A stretch of 64,000 nt of DNA from Antedon mediterranea (GCF_964355755.1 NC_092673.1:32931648-32995647); one strand, 5' to 3'. Positions 41,346 to 52,999 are shown, counted from the stretch's first letter. A program made the numbers and translations. Notes: a model not told the origin generated them from the letters alone.

Positions 41346-42211
41346 CGGTAATTGAACGGAAAAAATACCAACAGCGAGCGAGCTTTCGAATAATAATAAG
41401 CCTTTTTTTCGATAATATTTGTGTACAATTCATAAACATTTATGAATCACTTACTTACCGTTAATGTAATTATGTTAACAATTTCGAATATCCAAATGCG
41501 ACTTCGATGTTTACAGTTAGTTTTAGGTGGTGCCTGGTCACCGTCTAAGAAGCCTAGCTAACTAGCCTAGGCCCTATATAGTATACTGTAGCCCGCCCGC
41601 CGGGGAGTAGAGACCGTAGAGACGGCTATTCGCTGTATGCCTAGTACGCTCTAGGCCTAGCAGTAGCTTCTATATCAACGCTGTCAATGGACGAAATACA
41701 ATAGATTACAGATATTTTAAATCTAAGTCTTGTGAAACGTATTTTTTTCAACAAATTATCATCTAGTAGGAAGCCCTATATTGAGGGGCTAGACTAGGCT
41801 GTGTGGTGGGCCGGCGGGGGACATTTTGAAAAAAAAATAACTACAAGCGAGACCAACAAGAAGGGAGCAGCAGGCAGGCTTGACTTTATTTTAGTAGTAG
41901 TCTAGTACTAGTAGGGTATGTTTAGAACAACATAACATAAAATAATGATTTTATTTTATAATTACTCCTCTCTAATGTTTCATATGAACATACTAGATTA
42001 GGCCTATATTAAATTATTTATTATGTTTTTTTGGTGCCTCGGACTTTTGGTACAATAGTGCAATTACACTTCGTACTGACTCGCGTGAATTGCAATTAAT
42101 ATGGTCACGTGGGCCGTTGACTCCACTTACTCCAATGAATCCATGGCTTGCAGTTTGTCAATACCCGAGGCCTAGCCTAGCTTCACCCAACCCAGCAGAC
42201 TTGTTCTTGGT
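41346..42211. other. No gene seen
   Basis: AT-rich with scattered TAGGCCTA words and a short GCCCGCCCGCCGG block near 41593. No ORF with a domain. Confidence 0.4.
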
Positions 42212-42420
42212 TATATAATATAACAGATATTGCCTTTTATATCGGTTAAATATAAGATTTGACATCCCCTCGGGAATGATATTAAGTTCTCGGGGAATAT
42301 ATATTTCCCTCAGCTGGCGCTTCGGGAAATATATATTCCCTCGAACTTAATATCATTCCCTCGGGGATGTCAAATCTTTTATTTAACCTCTAAGCAGTCA
42401 ATATCTGTATAATATATAAT
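42212..42420. mobile_element. Palindromic hairpin MITE, about 209 bp
   Basis: Two arms of about 95-100 bases are near-exact complements (ATTTGACATCCCC; GGGAATGATATTAAGTTC; GGGAATATATATTTCCC) around a loop CAGCTGGCGCTTC. The transcript of either strand would fold into a long hairpin. No coding capacity. Confidence 0.85.
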
Positions 42421-42739
42421 GGCTCTGCCAATGGAGTAGCGCGCCCTCATAAAATTACAAAGTCAACATATGTAGAGGGGATCTACTACTAGGGGATAGA
42501 GTATTTGACTGAGTCCGCTATGTTTAGAGAAAGCGCTGCTTCATGCTGTGAAATGGCGTCGCCCAGTTTGACCTTTTAACCCTGTACTCCCGATGCTGTG
42601 TTTTGAATGCAAATTGAAGAACAGGATTGGCATTTATCAATATTTGCTTATACAGTATTTGTGCTTAAGCTGAAATATTTAAGAAGTGCTTAAGCAAATA
42701 ACTTAAGCTTATTTATAAAACCGTCTTAGCAGAGATTCT

Positions 42740-42857
42740 TGTATTATAAGTTCTTTTATTATTGTTGAGCCATGTCTCAGTTAGACAAATGATGTCAACA
42801 TATCTTAGTAACAATTCATTGTGGAAGATTTCCATTTTGTTTTTCAGACTTCTTAAA
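42740..42857 (-). pseudogene. LINE endonuclease relic
   Basis: The minus strand reads LRSLKNKMEIFHNELL, then DIICLTETWLNNN. The order SLKNK...F...DII.LTETWL is the start of the apurinic endonuclease of CR1-type LINEs. No flanking continuation is seen. Confidence 0.75.
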
Positions 42858-43049
42858 TGGATGAGAAGTGCCTTTTATATCGTTAGGCCTATTGTAATAT
42901 TGCACTTAATGCCCAATAAGGCGCTTTCAACTGATTGCCATATGCCTTCATAGTACGATGCCTTTTACAGGCAAAACTGATTCAATCCCACTAACACCCT
43001 AGGCCTAGGCCCGCACTTCACACGGTTGTCAGATTGACAGACCATCAGG

Positions 43050-43172
43050 GCCAAGGACGATCGGGTACCAACGTGCATGGACGTTCGGGCTCAACTGTGT
43101 GGACGTTCGGGCCAATATAATTAGACGATCAGGCCCATTATAAAATAAAGGAAAGACTGACGATCGGGTCCA
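43050..43172 (+). repeat. Diverged GGACGATCGGG minisatellite, five units
   Basis: GGACGATCGGG, GGACGTTCGGGC, GGACGTTCGGGCC, AGACGATCAGGCC and TGACGATCGGGTCC occur at irregular intervals of about 21-37 bases. Confidence 0.65.
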
Positions 43173-43654
43173 AGAAAAAAATTTGGATTTATGTTCACCA
43201 TAAATAAATTAAATGTGTTCTTTCCAGGAGTTCGTGATACAAAATAATGTAATATGTACTTGAGGCCTAGACCTGTAAGAGTATCGATGGGGACAGTAGA
43301 ATCTCTTTTTTGGGACACCTTCTATAATTATTTTCAATGGACACTTTCCCGCAAAAAAAGTTTAAGGGTCGAGGACACGACGTGCAATATAATTTAAACA
43401 TTTAATTACAAACGGCGACACTGACTTTATTTGCTGTTATTACGTTTTCATTTTAATTATAATGATTATTTCTGTATTACACTTGACTAAAAACGAAATA
43501 AATAATTCTAAAAAAACATCTTCATCGCCGGCAATACGCTGCTCACACGTGCAAGTAGCCTTTCCGTGTATATTATTTTAGTAAATAAGAGGTTGCCATG
43601 GAAAAAAAGATCGTAGCCTACGTCATTCAATGAAATACTATAGTAATGCGTATT

Positions 43655-44025
43655 TTATTTTAAGGGAATCCCCGGTGAGCAAAAACACGTACCGGTAGCA
43701 TCCGCAAAAAAATGTTTAATCGGTTAAAAAAACTGTATATGATCATTTCACTGAAAATTATAGGCCTACGTCATTATTGCGTCACACACTATTAATGTAT
43801 GTTTGTTTTATATATAAAATGGAAATCCCCGGTCAAAAACACGTGTGTTGAGGAAATATTTGTCAAAATGTTTAATCGCCTTAAACAAACTGTATATCTG
43901 ATTTCACTGAATTTTTTTATAAAATACATAAACGGAACCGTTGTCTATTTGACACTATAGATGCCTGTTGTTTTTCTACTGTATATAAAATGAAATCCCG
44001 TGGTCAGCAAAAAACACACGTACGC
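43655..44025 (+). repeat. Three tandem units of about 160-175 bp
   Basis: Each unit has AAATCCCC(or CG)GGTCAGCAAAAACACGT-like sequence (about 43668, 43820, 43993), and the first two also share ATGTTTAATCG...ACTGTATAT...ATTTCACTGAA. The third is partial. Confidence 0.75.
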
Positions 44026-44246
44026 GTGATTTGACCCCAAGGCCCTCTGCAGGCTTTTTGCTTAATACCAATAAAATGTAAGCCTACATAACGGGCACAT
44101 TGAATCTAAATAGAAATAATAATTACTTATCGAATATAATATGTAATCCGGGAAGATAATTAGGTTATAAAGATAAGTATAAAATATGTAGAAAACGGTA
44201 ACAACGCTTTTTCGTTAAGAACAATCTCAACACTCAAAATACTCAG

Positions 44247-44883
44247 TTAAAGACCCCTTCCCTGCAATTTTGGACGTTTTTTGGAAAATAATACATATAT
44301 ATCACTTTAAAAACATTAAACCATGTCATTTCTTGTCTTAAATGTACGTTTTATGGTAAATTATGATAAAAAGTGAGAAACAATGCACTACCTAAGTAGC
44401 TTGCGGCGATCGACCTCTCGTGGACGGTCTTAGGCCTAGCCTAGCTAGGCTTAGTTTTGTAGGCCTAGCTGGTAAACATCGGTAACGTACGAACATCGTA
44501 CGCGAGCTATATACCTAGCCTGACGTTGTATAGTTGCTGCATTAATTGTCTTTCTATTTTTGCCAGACTCCGTTGATACAAATTGGGGAAAACCCGGTAT
44601 TTTCGCTGAAAAGTTAGGAGTCTTCCATTTGTTTTGGCCTCATCACGATCGATCGAAAAGTGGGCGAATTACAGGTGAAAAACAAAAATATCAATCCGCG
44701 CGCAATGCATTTTGGGATTTATAGCGGGCCGCTATAATTATTAGAATCGACTTATTTTTCACATTTTTAACCGTTTAAAGACGAAAAAAGTTATCGCAAT
44801 AGGACCATATAGTATTATTTTTTCATTAAATATAGTTTGTGATCTTAAATTAGATCTAAAAAACGTAGGGAATGGGGCTTTAA
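44247..44883. mobile_element. TTAA-flanked MITE of a second family
   Basis: The ends are TTAAAGACCCCTTCCCT and AGGGAATGGGGCTTTAA (inverse, two mismatches), with TTAA at both edges. It spans 637 bp with no ORF. Confidence 0.8.
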
Positions 44884-45350
44884 ATAAGACTTAACGGGTA
44901 AATCAACGGAAAAACTAACAATATTTCACTTCATCTCGGTATGCACCAGAGATCAAATTGATACGCCCTTATCTTTTTCAGTATTTTATTCACGAAGAGT
45001 TTTATATTATTTCAAAACATGGTTTCTCGCTCACCATTGGTCAGGTCATCAAATGATTGGTTGGTTGGTCATTTGGAATGTTCCATTATAAATCAAAGGG
45101 TATATTATTTTAAATACTATACAGTACTGTATTATTAATACTGAATATACGTTTCTTACTAATATTGCAACGTGTAGTTAGTGGCCTACGGCTTAAATCA
45201 TAAAGAAAGTACAGTTCACGTTAGGGTTGAAATTTAGGCTTAACATTAATTTAGGCCTAGTTTAAGTAAGCAAACTCGCGAAGTAAGCCTACTAACTAAG
45301 CCCGGAGTAGTAAGGCTTAGCCATAGCAAGTATAGGCGCCTAGCATTTTT

Positions 45351-45661
45351 ACTCGGGGTACCCGAGTCTAGGACTTACTCATTTTCTCCTCTTCTTCTTC
45401 CATCTGGACACTATTGAGTAAAAAGTGCGATTTTTAAAGTACTACTCCTCCCTTATTAGTTGTAGTATTGAGCTGGGATTTGGCATGAATATACTACAGG
45501 GACATGTCCTAAAATCTATAGAGCCGGATTTTTAAATTTCAGACCGGATGCAGCCATATGACGTCTCGAAGATGGTACCATATAGCCGTATTTGGTAGGT
45601 GTATGTGACGTCACATCTTGTCTTATGACGTCATTACAGCTTCATTTGCTGTACCCCGAGT
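45351..45661. mobile_element. Short TIR element, copy 1 (ACTCGGGGTAC ends)
   Basis: ACTCGGGGTAC and GTACCCCGAGT bound a 311-bp unit whose relative lies at 46216-46558. The interior includes two full CRE palindromes TGACGTCA at about 45606 and 45626. Confidence 0.8.
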
Positions 45662-45751
45662 ATCGCACATTCGTGCTTTTTTGTTAATTAATTTGTTTGA
45701 TTAAAAAGCCACAATGTGTGACACACACCACAGCGTTATGTAGGTACATGC

Positions 45752-45823
45752 GGCTTTTTGGCGTATTGGTTATCACGTTTGCTCAACACGCAGAAGGTAC
45801 CTGGTTTGAGCCCGGGCGAAACC
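45752..45823 (+). repeat. tRNA-Val(AAC)-like sequence, copy 1
   Basis: All tRNA parts are present: a 7-bp acceptor stem with one mismatch, GTATTGGTTATCAC D-arm region, anticodon arm TTTGC-TCAACAC-GCAGA (anticodon AAC), and T-arm CCTGG-TTTGAGC-CCGGG. A T-run follows directly. Because it shares a downstream body of about 75 bases with copy 2 but not the upstream flank, a SINE head is as likely as a real tRNA gene. Confidence 0.65.
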
Positions 45824-46036
45824 TTTTTTTTAAACTTTATGATGAAAAGTACTGTATACGCAATATGATAATTATACACAGTATATCTTATTTTTATTAT
45901 TTTGTAAATACTTATTTTGTGTAATCGGTAATTATCGCTTTTACACATGTTTATTTTGCTTTGTGCTTATTACCATATTTATTTGTAATTTAAATGGATT
46001 AAAAAACTTTCTGTAACCAACATTTTTAGTGTAAGT

Positions 46037-46107
46037 GGTTTCGTAGTGTAGTGGTTGTCAAGTCTGCTTAACACGCAGAAGGTCCCGGTTCGAGCCCTAG
46101 CGAAACC
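46037..46107 (+). repeat. tRNA-Val(AAC)-like sequence, copy 2
   Basis: The acceptor stem GGTTTCG/CGAAACC is perfect and the anticodon arm TCTGC-TTAACAC-GCAGA is perfect. The T-stem has two mismatches (CCCGG/CCTAG). Downstream, TTTAACTTTATGGTGAAATAACTGTATACG matches copy 1 in part. Probably a tRNA-derived repeat. Confidence 0.6.
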
Positions 46108-46215
46108 TATTTGTCTTTAACTTTATGGTGAAATAACTGTATACGTAATATGATATAGAGTATATCTCGTTTAATACGAAAAGATGTTACAATTCAGTGA
46201 TTTATTTCTATTTTT

Positions 46216-46558
46216 ACTCGGGGTACCCATACCTCCATAGGGTACCTGAGTCTAGGACTCTCTCATCTTTTCCTCTTCTTCTTCCATCCGGACACTATTG
46301 AGCAAAAAGTGCGATTTATAAAGTACTACTCCTCCCTTATTCGTTGTAGTATTGAGCTCGGATTTAGCATGAATATACTACAGGGACATGTCCTCAAAGC
46401 TATAGAGTCGGATTTTTTAATTTCAAACCGGATGCAGCCATATCACCTCTCGAAGATGGTACCGTATAGCCGTATTTGGTAGCGCGGTTATTGATGTGTA
46501 TGTGACGTTACATCCGGTCTTATGACGTCATTACAGCTTCTTTCGCTGTACCCCGAGT
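46216..46558. mobile_element. Short TIR element, copy 2
   Basis: Same ends as 45351-45661 and clear similarity throughout, 343 bp. One of the CRE palindromes is changed to TGACGTTA. Confidence 0.8.
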
Positions 46559-46559
46559 A

Positions 46560-47661
46560 TTGCACATTCGTGCTTGTTTTTTACAAATCTGTCGATATTC
46601 ACATTAAACTGTGCAGGCAACTCTACCTATGTCGAACCTAATGGGGCTGGCATAAACAGTTAAACATTAGGTATGTACGAGTTGGTTGAGGTATGTGTTA
46701 GCAAAGTTGGGTATGAGTTGCTATGGGTACGATAGGGCCTACGATACGATAACACTTTATTGCAATTATCCTCATATAAAATATGTCAAAATTGAAGTTT
46801 AACATTGATGAAAAAGAGCGAGTTAGCAAAAAAACACATATTAATAATTATTATAATATATGACTTCATAAGTTCGATTGATTTAAAATTTAGCTAGCAA
46901 GATATATGTAATTTAATTTAAGGGTCTTTTTATAATAGGTCGTTTGGCATCAATTTAATTACAATTTACAAATATATGTATCAATAGAATCCAATTGGGG
47001 CTGACGAAATTACTAATTAATAAAATAGCAAAATTATGAAATAATTTACAATAAAGTTTTTAGATCTGGTATTTAGTCCCCGGAAGAATGAATCCAATTG
47101 CCCTACATTGTATCTGTTCTAATTATTAGTTCATTTGGGTTTGTGTAAGTCCTGTTCCCCATACTGGACTCTCGCGTATCCAATTGCTGATCTTACAACT
47201 GACCCGTAGAAGTCTATTCGGTGATAAGAAGAGAGATGTTCATTAATTCTGACCTCCTGCTGTCGCTTATGCAAAAATGCTTCTCAATGATGTTATCAAT
47301 CTCCAAATTTCTAAGTTTATCAGGATTCTATGTGGGTACAAGTTGACCAGCAGGGGCGGATTTAGGTGGGAGGTATATACGTCAAAAATGGAACGCCGTG
47401 GTTACCTCAGTATGTGTGGCTATATAGTATAGTTTTAACTCTTCCCTGGTATAGTGTATCATCATCATCATAGAGGATATGTTAATAATAATATAGTGCA
47501 CTAACTGTGGTAACTGTGTCCTGTATAGTATACATTATAGCAACCGATTTTTTTTTCTACGCCACCCACCGATACGTAGGCTACTCAACTGTATCAATAC
47601 ATAATATTTATATTGATATATTTAATTTCCTCAACAAATTGATGTAAATAAATATTTAGCT
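46560..47661. other. No gene seen
   Basis: AT-rich sequence without domain-bearing ORFs; a short ATC run lies near 47460. ATGGAACGCCGTG at about 47388 resembles the end of the foldback element at 54750. Confidence 0.4.
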
Positions 47662-47831
47662 ATAATAAGCATTGAATTTTGCGCTTTTTTCGGGGCTTCC
47701 CCTAGACGTACGTTCGCATTGAACTTAAACGCAACGCAATAAAATCTATAATAAGCATTACATTTTGCGCTTTTTTCGGGGCTTCCCCTAGACGTACGTA
47801 CGTTCGCATTGAACTTGAACGCAACGCAATC
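47662..47831 (+). repeat. Two-copy tandem duplication, 86-bp period
   Basis: TTTTGCGCTTTTTTCGGGGC, TTCCCCTAGACGTACG, TTCGCATTGAACTT and AACGCAACGCAAT occur twice in the same order. They differ by a few substitutions and an extra ACGT in the second copy. Confidence 0.85.
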
Positions 47832-48529
47832 AAAACAAAATACTGAGTGAATGAACTATCGGCGACAAAATGTTATCGTCCTTTAATTAGTCAAGTGTGT
47901 TTATTGGAGGGAAAAAGTATGATTGTTTTGCTCATTGGTAGCATGCTACATGAGAGTACCTTTTCCTGCAAATTAGAGGTGCCATATCATGAATTTTTTG
48001 TGCGAGAGTACCATTTCCGGCCACCCGGGGCGTCATTTAACAAAGTTCGCTTTGCCACAGGTCCTGGCGATGGCCCTAACATTTGGGTTTGTTGTTGTAT
48101 GGGCTTGGAGATTGAGACGAGATCCTTTTGTATAGTAGTGCCATCATCGACGAAAACCGAATAATTATCATATAAATATGCATAAAATGTCATGCTTTGG
48201 GAAGTGAATCAATAGGTTAAAAGTCTTTCATAATAACATTGTTATAACCATAAATCGTAAGGTTTGTAAATTTGTAATTTGATCCTAATTCAGACCTTTT
48301 CTCATGCGAGCCAACCTAAATATGTACAGTAATATTGTATGCAATAGTGTACTTACCGTGCGAGTGGTCTTGAAATTTCGGATGTCCAACTCCCTGAGTT
48401 CAATGCATTTTTACCAAGCCATTTGAGAGAAGTCGGATTGCGCTTGTTGAGTTGGAAGAACTGGTACAGTAAAATATTTGATGCCTACTTATATATACGT
48501 ATATATCGTGATAGAATGTTTAATTTGAT

Positions 48530-49060
48530 TAAATTTCGCTGATTAAAACCAGAACAACAAACTCATTAGTTATCATTTTCGGTGAAAAGGTTGTCAAGAT
48601 GTTGATTGTAGGCCTATCGTTTGCCTTATTGTTTGTACAAAGCTTATTATTACATAGCGTGACTGAATGTTTGCTTAGTTTGTCAAGGTGTTGATTGTAT
48701 TGTTTTTACACATGTCGAAGGGATCACATTTTATAGCTTAGCGTGTCTGTTTGATTCTGATTTCGTTGATTAAAACTAGAACAAACTAATTAGTTATCAT
48801 TTTCGGTGAAAAGTTTGTAAAAATGTTGATTGTAGGCCTGTTGTTTGTGTACAAAGTTTAAAGGTTTCAAAATTATTACATAGCGTGACTAAAATGTTTA
48901 CTTCAACTTTAGTTTGACTGATTAGAACCAGGGAAACAAACTGATATTAAGTTTTCGGCAACTTTTGCATGCTTTGTAACATATTTTTCTTATAATTTTG
49001 GTTGCTTTGTTCGTCCAATGTACTCGACGATATTGCCATCGTCTTTACGTCGCAGATATT
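48530..49060 (+). repeat. Fragment of the large repeat unit, three internal copies
   Basis: GATTAAAACCAGAACAACAA-type sequence followed by TTAGTTATCATTTTCGGTG occurs at about 48536 and 48765, and a diverged form (GATTAGAACCAGGGAAACAA) at about 48918. The last form matches block B of the units at 53-62 kb. Confidence 0.65.
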
Positions 49061-49604
49061 AAGATGTTGTTAATTAACGTTAAATTGCCATTAGTATCAT
49101 CATCACTTAAAGATATATTGTCCCCCTAAATAAAATATGCCATTTTAATGGCACGTAATAGTTATTGACCAAAGCTGGATCGAAAAAAAACATTATTTAA
49201 CTGAAAAAAATGTAATTCAAAGCAAAAAATGCTTAAATTGTCTGTCAGACAATGGTTTTTGGTTAACCGTTTTTGTCATTTTATACGTGAAATAATTATT
49301 TGTTTGCGGATTTGTTTTTACAGAAGTGAATAACTTAAAGAATGGCCTAATTAAAGTCTGATTTTATAAATCTTTATTTACCTCCGCCAAGGAGGTATAT
49401 GTAGTCGATCGCGTGTGTCTGTGTGTCAGTTATTGCAAGATCTTTTTCAAAATGAAATACAGATAGATATTTGATCAAGGACCACACCATTAAGTTTTGG
49501 AGAAAATCCGGACATGGTACCAATTCTGGACCACTTTTTAGTATTATTTTCAAACCTGCTAGTATTAAAAGATAGGAGACAGTTTTCAAAAGCCGGCGAG
49601 CAGT

Positions 49605-50038
49605 CTTAAAGTAAAGGTAAAGGTAAAGGTATTCATATTTGTCCTCAAGCTTAACTGGAAACTGAGGAAATTCGGATTAGGCCCTCCACAGACCCACGGC
49701 AGTCAGCAGTGCAGCGCCTACCAGATCAGCACACCGGGAGACGATCCCCTACTCTTTTAGAATAGTGTACCAAGTTCTTTAACGTGCACTGTTAAGTACA
49801 CGGGACCAACGGCTTTACATCCCATCCGAAGGATGCAATTAGCATGGTACAGATAACCTCGAACCCATGCCTATCACATGCTAGTCCGATATTAGCATTA
49901 CGCCATCACTCTCCAGTATATACAGCACCCGCCGAGATTTCTAGACGGTCTCCCATCCACAACGCAACCAGGCCCAACGTTGCTTAACTTCGGTGATCTG
50001 ACGAGAACCGGTGTTTCAACGCAGTATGACCGTATATA
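49605..50038 (-). mobile_element. 5S-headed SINE (SINE3-type)
   Basis: The minus strand begins with a 5S rRNA-like head (50038-49917). A body of about 290 bases follows with CACGTTAAAGAACTTGG and GGATGGGATGTAAAGCCG, and it ends in CCTTTA repeats at about 49605-49630. No Pol III T-run follows the 5S part, so this is a fused retroposon rather than a gene. The body word TTCTTTAACGTGCAC recurs in many invertebrate SINEs as I recall. Confidence 0.8.
49917..50038 (-). repeat. 5S rRNA-derived SINE head
   Basis: The minus strand carries the 5S internal promoter nearly intact: CACCGGTTCTCGTCAGATCA, GAAGTTAAGC, GTTGGGCCTGGTT, GGATGGGAGACCG and GGGTGCTGTA. The terminal helix still pairs but with A/T-rich compensatory bases (TATATACGG with its partner CTGTATATA). 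This is unlike a normal animal 5S end. Confidence 0.85.
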
Positions 50039-50439
50039 AGTAACAAGGAAACTGAAATTGCATTTTCTTGAGAACTACTTGTCAAAAAAACTTTTATACA
50101 AGAGGCAAGAGTTATAATTTGTGATTTTTAGTTTTAAGACATAATTTGATTTAATGTACAGGATTTTTGATACGATTAGTTAAAAAAAACCTATTTCTTT
50201 TCAAATTCACCTGTTTGTTTTTGGCGTTGCTGTTTTATTGTTAGTCAACAATTGTTAGTTGAAAGGCTTGTTACATAACCATTACACCAAACTCACATAC
50301 ACTTGGCTGTAGTGAAATTAGCCTAAATCACACACAGCCTTAAGAAACATAGATGCATTCCCATTTAATCACATTATCGATGATGATGAATTCTTGCATG
50401 TCATTCACTATTACTTTTGTGACGATAGAATTGACTTTG

Positions 50440-51830
50440 ATAGATTTAATTCTTTAATTTTTAACCTTTTTGATATTAGCCTAATTTTAAAGAAGTTATT
50501 AATGACAACGATGCCCAATTATTATCCGAAAATATTGACTCTTGTGCCTATGAATATATCGATAGTCTTAAAAACAAATATTCAACACAAGATTATTCAT
50601 TTAGTATCTTTCACTTAAACGCACGCAGTCTTGTTAAACATTTTAACGATATCAATGTATGCGTAGGTGCTATTAACCATGAATTCTCAGCACTATGCTT
50701 CACCGAAACTTTTTTAAATCATAACACGCCCTTTTCCTTTTATAATATTCCCAATTATAACCTCTTGCATGTTCCAAGAGCTGATAGACCAGGAGGAGGC
50801 GTTGCCATTTACCTACACCAGAGATTTAAATATATTCTTCGCCCTGATTTATCATTTATCATTACTAATGGTTCGGAATCTCTTTTCATTGAAATCGATG
50901 CACAACCCAAAAACATAATCCTTGTAGTAGTATCTCGTTTGCCTGAATTATCCATTAACACATTTAATAAAGATATCTCTAATTTAATTGACACCATTAA
51001 TAATGAGAAAAAACAGCATATATTTCAGGAGACTTTAATGTTAACTTGTTAAATTCTAAAACACACAAAGGAAATTCTGATTTTGATACTTTATTTCAAT
51101 CCAATTATTACCCTCTTATTACTAGGTCAACTAGAATTACGCGTAATTCTGCAACTTTAATCGACAATATTTTTTGTAATAATCTATACGATAACATTTC
51201 TTCCGGAATTCTATATTCGGACATTTCGGATCACTTTCCTGTTTTCTTGTTAATACATAAATCAGAACCTCTCCAACACCTGAAACCAAATTCAAAATAT
51301 ATATATACATAAAAAAGTCAATGATATTTCAATTTCTGCCTTAAGTAATTATTTGTCAATTGTTGACAAATATTTTTTTCTCTCATCCTAAATTAAATAC
51401 CTTGTTTAAAATTGTCAATGATGAGTTACTTACAGTTTCAAATTGGCTCAAGCACAATAAGTTTACTCTTAATACATTCAAAACGAACTATATAATATTT
51501 TCTAAACGTAACATTTCAGATTCTTTAAATGAACAAATATACATTGATAATAAAATCATCAAACGAGTTAATGAAACACAATTTTTAGGAGTAACCATAT
51601 GCCTAGATGACTCTCTGACTTGGAAACTGCATATAAATAAAATCAGTAATCTAGTTTCCAGAAATGTTGGAATATTGAACAAATTAAAACATATTTTCCC
51701 TCAAAAATCCTTATTAACCCTTTATAATACTTTAGTTTTGCCTTACCTTTCTTATGCCAATTTATGTTGGGCAATTACTCAAAAACACAAAATGGTGTCA
51801 GAATATGCTACATAATTTTTCGCCGATCTT
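50440..51830 (+). pseudogene. LINE: endonuclease and partial RT, RT core deleted
   Basis: The endonuclease begins SIFHLNARSLVKHFNDI (about 50605), then ALCFTETFLN, RPGGGVAIY, and after a frameshift near 51045 the C-terminal half (STRITRNSATLIDNIF, SDISDHFPVF). Then the sequence jumps at about 51310-51400 to the RT thumb side (NKFTLNTFKTNYIIFSKRN, NETQFLGVTICLDDSLTW, LVLPYLSYANLCW). The RT catalytic domain with its YxDD is missing, so an internal deletion of about 1 kb occurred. The 3' UTR reaches to about 52200 (CTGTGACCTCCATCC). Group: CR1-like, not resolved. Confidence 0.83.
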
Positions 51831-52489
51831 TTATCATTATTTATTTGGTGGTGATACATGGCATTAAATCCTTCACCCTGGTATTCAATAATCTCCGCTA
51901 CATTGTATCGTTATACTTGTTATTAAAATACCATAAATACCATATTTAATTATATTTCATATTGTACTCTAATTGTTATCATTATCCCTTTTATCATTAT
52001 ATTATATAATTGCCTGGTTTATCTTAACTTCTATAATTTATTTATTTATTTATTTTTTTTTTTTATTTTATGTACTTTCACTATTATATATTTATATTTT
52101 AGTCTACTCTGTAGCAATGTTAGTATACTTATAGGCATACGGGGGTCACGACTTAAAGTTCTGTGAACTTACTGTGACCTCCATCCACCCACATTTAATA
52201 TATGTTGTGTAAATTATATATATATATAGGGGCGACTTTTTCTCATTCTCACAGATTTCCTCATCTTTATCGTTTCAAATTAATTAATTAAATTTCAGTA
52301 TATCACCGGGCGGTTTAGAATTAATGTTCATTGCCTGATGTGTTTATATATATATATATAAATCCAAAGGCAAATTACTGAAAAAAATGACAATGCTGTG
52401 GGTATCAGTGGCTGGATCTCAATGGAGATACAAAAATAAAAAGCGAAAAGCTAAATCAAAACGATAAAGTAAACAGCCAGAAAAGTTAG

Positions 52490-52530
52490 CAGAGCTTTCG
52501 GGCAACACTAGCCCTTCATCAGTGCAAGTG
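52490..52530 (-). ncRNA. Hammerhead-ribozyme-like motif, probably from a Penelope-like element
   Basis: The minus strand reads CTGATGA, AGGGC-TAGTGTT-GCCC (stem II with loop), GAAA, then GCTCTGCTA, which could form a very short stem III and cleavage site. This order is that of a type I hammerhead of the kind described in Penelope-like retroelements. One extra A before stem II and unclear stem I pairing weaken it. No GIY-YIG or RT remains nearby. Confidence 0.45.
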
Positions 52531-52999
52531 AAGGAATTTGGATAACGTCAGAATTTGAATAAGTGAGTGGAAAAAATAAATAAACGAAACGAAACGAAAC
52601 ACAAATCAAAAAATATATAATTTTTCCGGAGAAATCTTATGTAGCGGAATTTTACAGTATGCGGAGGTATGCACTTTCGGATTGCACTTTTTCTAGTTTT
52701 TCATTTTTTTGGGGACACTACTACATCTTTAGAAACCCCAAAGTTTTATATAACAGAAAATCGAAACATAGGTCATGATTGTGGGTGGTTATTCTAGTGG
52801 TGGTTGTACATTACAATTATTATCAGATGTGCATATGTTCGCAAAGATGAACACATTTAATTTGTTTACCTTTTCTGTAGTTAAATTATCAAAGCTTATA
52901 CACTTGTTTAGAGTAGGCCTAACCAGAGAAAAAGATCACTTTGTTTTGATTAGACTGAAAATAACATTCATTTAATCACATGGTTGGTCAACGTGTTTT

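Larger units (their letters stand above)
49381..52695 (+). mobile_element. Helitron-like repeat (CCTCCGCCAAGGAGG ... CTAG) with nested insertions
   Basis: It starts CCTCCGCCAAGGAGG, itself a hairpin, and ends GCGGAGGTATGCAC, a degenerate hairpin, then a T-run and CTAG, with A and T flanking. A 3' hairpin about ten bases before CTAG and A/T insertion fit a Helitron-like end. I recall this CCTCCGCCAAGGAGG family as common in aquatic animals but its formal class is uncertain. A SINE, a LINE and a hammerhead-like sequence lie inside. Confidence 0.55.
49108..52735. mobile_element. TTAA MITE split by a nested insertion
   Basis: The left part (49108-49380) starts TTAAAGATATATTGTCCCCC and contains both the left arm and the start of the right arm (GAAGTGAATAACTT...AAATCTTTATTT). 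The right arm resumes at about 52698 with TTCATTTTTTTGGGGAC and ends ACATCTTTAG, where the second TTAA is mutated. Everything in between is inserted sequence. Confidence 0.7.

Noticed and set aside
49917-50038. Functional 5S rRNA gene
   Set aside because: The end helix is A/T-substituted, no T-run terminator follows, and the sequence continues into a SINE body.
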